A stretch of 64,000 nucleotides of DNA. It comes from Aphidius gifuensis. Its lineage: Eukaryota; Arthropoda; Insecta; Hymenoptera; Braconidae. Position numbers and translations under genes: made by a program. Below, piece after piece: positions 58,380 through 64,000 of this stretch. Numbering within the stretch: position 1 is the stretch's first letter; each line of letters begins with the position of its first letter. The notes under the pieces are model-generated. The model did not search any database and had not been told where the DNA came from. It saw only the letters and a program-made list of their open reading frames with translations. Location of the stretch: contig NC_057788.1 of NCBI RefSeq assembly GCF_014905175.1, forward strand, positions 15,525,404 to 15,589,403. The letters run 5' to 3'.

Positions 58380-59237
58380 TTTCAAGAAACATCTCCATTC
58401 ATACACCTGTAAACATCCTCAAACTTTGCCATATTAATGCTCAATCTTTGTCCAAGCATATTGACGAGGTCAGACATTATTTCTCAAAAAACATTTACGA
58501 TACTATCAACGTATCTGAGACTTGGTTGTCAAGTGATGTGCTTGATTCTCAAGTAGCATTACATAATTACAAGTTTATCAGAGTTGACCGATCACGACAT
58601 GGTAGAGGTGTAGGCATTTACATAAAAAATCATCTTAATTTTAAAATATTAGAAACATCATCTCATCAACATCTCTTAAACGCTGTTGAATTTTTAGTAA
58701 TCAGTGTTAAACTATCAGAGTCACAAAGCATTTGTTTGGTAACAGCTTACAGACCATATAAGTCTGGTTGTTTAGATGAATTAGAAACATTTCTTATTAA
58801 CCAGTCGTTAATGAGAAAAGACATCATATTATTTGGAGATCTTAACGCAGATATATCGTGTACAACTGATAACTCTAATGTCGTCAGTTAACCTACACTT
58901 TATTGACTATCAATTTACGCATCATACATCTCACTCTGATACTTTCATTGATGTATGTGCTGTGTCTCAGTTAGATAATATCATTAAACATTGTCAATCT
59001 GATGAACCATTTCTATCTGGCCATGATTTAATATACATTCAGTACAAGATTGGTGAGTCCACTATCAGAAATAGTAAAGAAAAGCATCTACTAGTAAGAG
59101 ACTGGGCTAGCACCAATCTAGATGTTCTCATGAATAGCTTGCTTATGTACGACTGGTCTTTGGTTTCATTTGGTGCCACCAGTGAAACAGTAGTTGGCCT
59201 TTTTTTATCTAGAGTGAAAAATATTATTAATTACTAG
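58380..59237 (+). pseudogene. LINE apurinic-type endonuclease fragment
   Basis: The frame has CHINAQSLSKHIDEV (Asn of the metal site), NVSETWLSS (catalytic Glu), GRGVGIYIK, VTAYRPYKSG, FGDLNAD, and after a frameshift near 58865, SHSDTFIDVCAVS and EPFLSGHDLI (final Asp/His pair). This is the N-terminal endonuclease of a non-LTR retrotransposon ORF2. No reverse transcriptase follows. The frame ends at 59237, so the copy is truncated at its 3' side, unlike the usual 5' truncation. Confidence 0.8.
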
Positions 59238-59239
59238 TA

Positions 59240-59265
59240 GGCCAGACCCGGCGTTGCCGGGGTAA
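59240..59265 (+). repeat. CCCGGCGTTGCCGGG hairpin
   Basis: A perfect 6-bp GC stem with a GTT loop stands out in AT-rich DNA right at the point where the LINE frame ends. Similar CCCGGCGTTGCC strings are seen at transposon junctions in many genomes. Here it may mark the end of whatever truncated the LINE. Confidence 0.5.
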
Positions 59266-59704
59266 TGCTTATGTCGATTTGTTTTATTCTTTTTTTTTTT
59301 TATTATCGTTATTTTTTTTCTTAGCAACAGATACACAAATAATTAAACGAAAAAAACATTTCATATGTATACATGTATAAAGTATACAAATATATACACA
59401 AATATAATATATAAAATACATACAAATATTATATTAATTAAAATATTACATATACAAATAAACAAATATTATATTGTATAATAAAATATATATACAGGTA
59501 AGTTTCAAATATTAATACCGTTGGGGCTGGTTACGGTCATGATTAGTAATATACTAATCCTATCTCAATAAGGTTATTGAAAATGGAAAAGTTAAAAATT
59601 CATAGACAAATACAATTGCACACTTTTTTCGAATTTTTAATGTATTTTTACCACTTAGTATTATATAAAAATATATTCGAAGACTCGTTATCACTTGGCA
59701 CTTA
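59266..59704. other. AT-rich spacer
   Basis: Simple ATACAAATAT-type repeats around 59360-59490. No gene seen. Confidence 0.4.
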
Positions 59705-60589
59705 TGGCAATCCAAGTCAAATCACCGAATCATCGGCCTGACCCCTACCGATTCACTTGGAAATTTTTTTCTAGGTGTATTTTGGACCAAAAAACGACCT
59801 TATTTTTTTTCAATTTTTTTCCACCATTTTTACACCATAAAATAATTTTTTTTTTCTTACTATCGAGTATTTCTCAAATTAGACCAGGTTTAAAATTCTG
59901 AAATTTTTCCCATATCATCTCGAGGTAAAAACAAGTCACCCATGAAAATTTGAGAATGGGCCGAGAATAATTACTAATTTTTTTATAACTGATTAAAAAA
60001 AATTTTATTTACGAATTTTAAAAATAGAAAAATTTAATAATGGTTTCTTGTAGAGAAATCAAAAATAAAAATAAATGATATCTTGATGGATTTTGTTTTT
60101 CCCTATATTCAAGGATGGAAAGATAGGAAAACTGCGATGCTTAAAATTCAATTTTTGAAGCTTTTACCCTCGAAATATGGAAAGAACCAAAATTTGCCCA
60201 GATATCATTTATTTTTATTTTTGATTTCTTTACAAGAAACCATCGATAGATTATTCTAAAATTAGATTATTTTAAAATTCGTAAAAAAAATTTTTTTCAA
60301 TCAGTTATAAAAAAAATAGTAATTATTCTCGGCCCATTCCCAAATTTTTATGGGTGACTTTTTTTTACCTCGAGATGATATAGAAAAAATTTCAGAATTT
60401 TAAACCTGGTCTAATTTGAGAAATACTCGATAATAGGAAAAAAAAAATTATTTTATGGTGTAAAAATGGTGGAAAAAAATTGAAAAAAAATAAGGTCGTT
60501 TTTCGGTCCAAAATACACCTAGAAAAAAATTTTCAAGTGAATCGGTAGGGATCAGGCCGATGACTCGGTGATTTGCCCTGGAATGCCCC
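59705..60589. mobile_element. GGGGCATTCC foldback MITE, copy 2
   Basis: Near-identical to 21891-22768 but in opposite orientation. The spacer TTGATGGATTTTGTTTTTCC here is the complement of the spacer at about 22370. The first bases of the left end are lost (GGCAATCC instead of GGGGCATTCC). The right end is followed by an (AT)n run. Confidence 0.82.
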
Positions 60590-60943
60590 ATATATATATT
60601 TTTTTTTTTCAATTAAAAAAGTTATAAATTTATTTATCCGGAAAAATATTTTTTTTTACTTTTTTGAGATTCGCGAATCGCGGCGGTTCCAGGGGGAAAA
60701 GGGGTGGTCAAATCGCGAAAATTCCCTAAGACGAAATTAAAGCACATAGAATCTGAAAAATTTACACGTATTTATTATTTTTTCTTTTCAATTATTTAAA
60801 AAGTTATAAATTTATTTACCCGGAGAAATTTTCTATGTATTAGTTTATGTTTATTTTTGATTTATTAGTTGTCGGTATTATAGTTTGAAACATTTAATTC
60901 ATTCAATTTGAATAATCCGTAACTTTTTTTTTTTTTTTTTCAA
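60590..60943. other. Spacer with one GC-rich patch
   Basis: A GC-richer patch GATTCGCGAATCGCGGCGG lies at about 60668. Two ATTTATTTA(T/C)CCGGA-type repeats (60630, 60810) occur. No gene seen. Confidence 0.35.
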
Positions 60944-61405
60944 GTGTATGGAAATATGGACCTATCTATAATCATGGATTTATTCATTCGTGCCATATTC
61001 CTGTTGATGATGTTGGCATTTTTATTTTATATATATCAGTTTGCTTGTTATAACGAAAAAAATCATGAAGAACGCCATCGTAGGTTGTTTATTTTTTTTT
61101 TTTTTTTGCACTATTTTTATTTATTTTTTTGTCCTAGCATTGTGGTATATACAATCCTGCAACCGAATAATCCATCAAAAAACCTCTTGGAGAAGATTTT
61201 TTAGGGCGAAATCAAGTTTTCGGTGTTCCATTAATAAGTTGTGTCCAAAATGTTCTAGTACTCGCGCTGCTAGATGCAAAGCATATCATCTCACAACGGT
61301 AGATTACTGCGGAAATTTAGTTTTCACAGATACTGGTAATATCTATTATCAGTATGTGAGATCGTATTTGGCCACTTTGAGTTATTTTCCTCAATGGGAA
61401 TGACT
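60944..61405 (+). CDS. Unknown protein: membrane segment plus cysteine cluster
   Basis: The first frame (60944-61204) begins MDLSIIMDLFIRA and has a clear hydrophobic stretch (AIFLLMMLAFLFYIYQF) fit for one membrane span. A T-rich run follows. An overlapping frame (61041-61405) ends with FRCSINKLCPKCSSTRAARC, a possible C-x6-C-x2-C zinc site, and a Tyr-rich tail to PQWE. A T-tract and CCTAG near 61087-61137 look like an intron, but the phases I tested leave a stop or shift, so I cannot give a firm model. No family recognised. Confidence 0.3.
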
Positions 61406-61738
61406 ATGTGATTCGTCTTCAAATTTTAAAGCTCCACAATACTTACATTCTAAATTCATTTGACTTATAGAAATACGACAATCTTCATCATCGTATATAT
61501 CACTATGACTATAATTGAAAGCTTTCATTTCAAATTTTTTTTTCATTTTAGAAAGTCTTCGTTGTGTACGTTCACTTTTTTGTTCATGAATTTGATCCAA
61601 CGTTAATGTTTGTACATCTTCTCGTGGTTCATCATCATCTACTTGAATTTCATCATGTGGATCTTTGAATCTTTTTGATCTTTTTCCTAATAATGTTTTT
61701 CTTCCAATATTTTGTTTTCTTTTCGGCATATTAATCAC
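61391..61738 (-). pseudogene. Helitron Rep/helicase N-terminus, truncated
   Basis: From about 61732 the frame gives MPKRKQNIGRKTLLGKRSKR, an acidic stretch, EQKSERTQRRLSKMKKKFEM, AFNYSHSDIYDDED and ISISQMNLECKYCGALKFED. The last block is the Helitron-like N-terminal zinc motif that normally continues as a C-C...G-K-V segment into the Rep and helicase domains. Here it stops at 61391 after Ser/His repeats, and nothing homologous follows, so the rolling-circle transposase is cut off after about 110 residues. Confidence 0.7.
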
Positions 61739-61739
61739 T

Positions 61740-61914
61740 TATTTGTAACATGACATGTCAGTTATAAGAGATAATTTTATGCAATTCAAATGATTGTCTT
61801 TTTTTGTAAAACATACAGCTTACTTCAGATAAGAATAAAATTATTAAATCAATGAAAATTTTCTAAAAAAAATATTTTCCAATAGATGTAATTATTCTAA
61901 TATCCAATTCACCT
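61740..61914. other. Spacer
   Basis: No feature recognised between the Helitron start and the tandem repeats. Confidence 0.3.
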
Positions 61915-62430
61915 TTTTTTGAACTTGGAACATCAGGAAATATTTTTAAGTTTTTATTATTATAAATTCTGAACATCAAGGAAAAATCATTTATTATGTT
62001 CTTATTTCCAAATAAACCTAAATGTACGTAACTCGAAATATAGTTGTAACTCTCACATTATAAAAAGAACGATTGTCATCGGTAATTATAAGAGAGATCA
62101 TATTTTCCAATAAACCAAAGTAATCAGGTTTTTTTAAACAACCTTAGTACATCAGGAAATATTTTCAATTTTTTATGATCGTGAATTCTGAACATCAACG
62201 AAAAAAAAATTATTATGTTCATATTGCCAAATAGACCTGAATGTACGTTATTAAAAAAAAAGAATAACTCTTATTGAGCCAAATAGAATAAATATAATAA
62301 GTAGATTATGAATCAAATACCATCAATACCTGTTACGTTTTTTTTGAATTTACTCATTTTGAAAAAAAAATCATTATGTTTATATTTCCAAATAGACCTG
62401 AATGTAAGTAATTCGACACATACTTTGACT
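61915..62430 (+). repeat. Tandem repeat of about 190 bp, three units
   Basis: GAACTTGGAACATCAGGAAA, ATTCTGAACATCAA and CCAAATARACCTRAATGTA recur near 61920-62035, 62140-62255 and, partly, 62355-62415. Units are diverged by substitutions. Non-coding. Confidence 0.65.
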
Positions 62431-62739
62431 TTTAATTCTTTGTTTTTTTTTCTAATGTTGTTGATTTTCTGTTGCCAAGCAATTTGTGATTCAAGAAAGG
62501 TTAAGATACATAATTGGTATACACAATTGAAAATAAATAAATAAATAAAATAAATAAATCGTAAATTATGTTCAAAGAATTTATTCTTGAAAATTATTAC
62601 AATAATTATTTACCACAAAGGTCTTTTGGGACACAGCCAATACTTATCATGAATCGCCAAATTTTTAAAGTTTGTTTTTTGTAATCCTTCTATTATTATA
62701 TTTAATGTTTATTAATTATTTCTTTGCTTTAAATTAGAC

Positions 62740-63386
62740 GTGTTGTGAAATTACTTTTGATAATAGATATATTTTAATTAAATTTGATGATATAACTTCA
62801 AGAGTCATTGATAAACATTCCAAAAAAAAACTCAAATATAAATTGCTTCTCGACGTCCTGAAGAAAAAATTTTTTTCAAGTGCTAATAATCAAAGTATCC
62901 AATTTGATCAAATAGAGATTTCAGACTACGATCATAAATTCCCATTCAATAAAGCTGGTATGTTTTTATCATTTTATAAAAAAAAATTATTTCTAGATTC
63001 AACATTATTTTATTTTTTCAGAGGTAATCAAATTACTGGAGATAATTAATGAAAGTTTACCTAATGATTTTCTATGTTTCATATGTGAAAAAGGGAAATT
63101 ACCCATGTCATTATCCGAACATGTAATTGTATGTTCTTTCTGTCGATCTATGATCCCTAATATTGACATTAACCAACTTCGAAATAGAATTTTGAATTTA
63201 CAAAGAGATCATTCGAATAATTATAATTCAAAACCTTTTTTCACTCATTCTGCATATCACGGCATTATTAGATCTTTGGATTATATTTGCCAAACTTCCC
63301 AGGGAAAAATCGTCAGATCAAATCAGATCAAATCAGATCTGACCAGATCAAATTTGATCTGGCATATTCCAGATCAAGTCAGATAA
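62740..63386 (+). CDS. Two-exon gene fragment with CxxC zinc motifs
   Basis: Exon a (from about 62738, after a possible acceptor AAATTAG, to 62957, donor GCTG|GTATGT) reads TCCEITFDNRYILIKFDDIT through KFPFNKA. After acceptor TTTTTTCAG near 63021, exon b continues in phase as E-VIKLLEIINESLPNDFLCFI-C. It carries CFICEKGK and CSFCRSMIPNIDINQLRN, a pair of C-x2-C motifs about 26 residues apart fit for one zinc ribbon or RING-like site. The frame is clean across the intron. The 3' end runs into the GATC repeat, so the true stop is uncertain, and an earlier exon is likely. I do not recognise the family. Confidence 0.5.
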
Positions 63387-63482
63387 GGATTATTGGACAA
63401 TTTCAGATTTGACTTGATCTGACTTGATCTGACTTGATCTGGCTTGATCTGACTTGATCTGGTTTGATCTAACTTGATCTGG
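63315..63482. repeat. GATC-rich 10-bp tandem repeat
   Basis: Units AGATCAAATC / TTGATCTGAC follow each other at about 10-bp spacing, first in one orientation and then, after about 63370, as the complement. Nearly every unit contains GATC. Confidence 0.85.
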
Positions 63483-63610
63483 ATAAAAATTTATTAATTT
63501 AATAAAAATAATTCCAAATTAGTAAATGCTCGAATGAAAAATTTGGCTTTTCTCCTTATACTTCCATGAAATACAATTGAGAATTCTATATTTTTATGAT
63601 AAATAATTGA

Positions 63611-63686
63611 CATCACTCGGACTTGAACTCAACGCTTCTGGTGCGAAATTCCAGAGCCTTACCTATACTTAACCACGGCAGTGATT
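63611..63686 (-). pseudogene. tRNA-like sequence between GATC arrays
   Basis: On the minus strand ATCACTG and AGTGAT form an acceptor-like stem. TCTGG / CCAGA pair around a 9-base loop, and GAGTTCAAGTCC is B-box-like. The over-long loop and weak T-stem make it a pseudogene or SINE head. Confidence 0.4.
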
Positions 63687-63732
63687 ATAAAACGTAAGAA
63701 AAGTTTGTCTTCTTAAACATTCATTCGCCCGT

Positions 63733-64000
63733 GATCTAGTTTGATCTAAGTGCAGATCAAGTTTGATCTACTCAGATCTAAACAGATCAAGTTTGATCTG
63801 ATCAGATAAGATTTGATCTGGGCGCAGATCACGTTTGATCTAGTTAGATCTGGTCAGATACGATCTGATCTGGTCAGATAAGATTTGATCTGAGTCCAGA
63901 TCAAGTTTGATCTAGTCAGATAAGATTTGATCAGGGCGCAGATCAAGTTCGATCTAGTCAGATCTGGTTAGATCAAGTTTGATCTAGTTAGATCTGGTCA
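63733..64000. repeat. GATC-rich repeat, second array, runs off the window
   Basis: Units such as AGATCAAGTTTGATCTAGTC alternate with AGATAAGATTTGATCTG and GGCGCAGATCA. The array reaches the last base, so its full length is unknown. Confidence 0.8.

Noticed and set aside
59705..60589. Internal spacer flip between the two GGGGCATTCC copies
   Set aside because: Arm-specific variants (GAGTCAT versus GAATCAT) move together with the spacer, so the whole element is simply inserted in reverse orientation.
63300..64000. CRISPR-like array
   Set aside because: The units are contiguous 10-bp repeats without unique spacers, and the genome is eukaryotic.

Overview
This is a strongly AT-rich piece of a eukaryotic nuclear genome, almost certainly from an insect. 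Short spliceosomal introns with T-rich acceptors, a Maverick/Polinton, PIF/Harbinger, hAT, MULE and Helitron DNA elements, Ty3/Gypsy LTR elements, a LINE endonuclease, a tRNA-derived SINE and many foldback MITEs occur together. The mixture resembles repeat-rich parasitoid Hymenoptera, but that is inference. I see no bacterial operon, CRISPR array or rRNA gene, and no complete conserved single-copy host gene. The window is a graveyard of nested mobile elements.

Layout. 1-12 kb: mostly non-coding. A 2.0-kb TIR element (3650-5624) carries a decayed four-exon gene. There are possible serpin and Gag-like relics, and an inverted-repeat pair 9 kb apart. 12-19 kb: a solo LTR (12144-12948, TSD AGAT), foldback elements, and a Ty3/Gypsy element lacking integrase (14240-19136). 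Its 5' LTR alone was hit by a TA-flanked MITE. 20.5-26 kb: a 5.4-kb imperfect palindrome built of smaller hairpins and carrying at least three more palindromic elements. 26-31 kb: low-complexity DNA, unidentified ORF relics and a 0.69-kb (AACATT)n array. 31-33 kb: a FLYWCH/MULE transposase pseudogene. 34-36 kb: a well-spliced five-exon gene of unknown family with symmetric phase-1 exons.

36.4-52.6 kb: a degenerate Maverick/Polinton. It has integrase with chromodomain on + and protein-primed DNA polymerase B on -, convergent at about 46.0 kb, plus several accessory ORFs. It is split by a 4.8-kb PIF/Harbinger element (37943-42771), itself interrupted by an LTR-like insertion, and by a 2.6-kb ZBED-type hAT (47267-49877) inside the polymerase gene. 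53-58 kb: a tRNA-derived SINE and a second Ty3/Gypsy element on the minus strand. 58-64 kb: a LINE endonuclease fragment, another MITE, an ORF with a membrane segment and cysteines, a Helitron head, a two-exon zinc-ribbon-like gene and GATC-rich 10-bp repeat arrays running off the window end.

Function. The polymerase/integrase pair and the Harbinger transposase/DNA-binding pair are the two recognisable gene partnerships. Nearly every transposon gene carries stops or frameshifts, so most are extinct. The candidates for intact or novel genes are the modular-exon gene (34161-36053), the zinc-ribbon gene (62740-63386) and the ORF pair at 60.9-61.4 kb.
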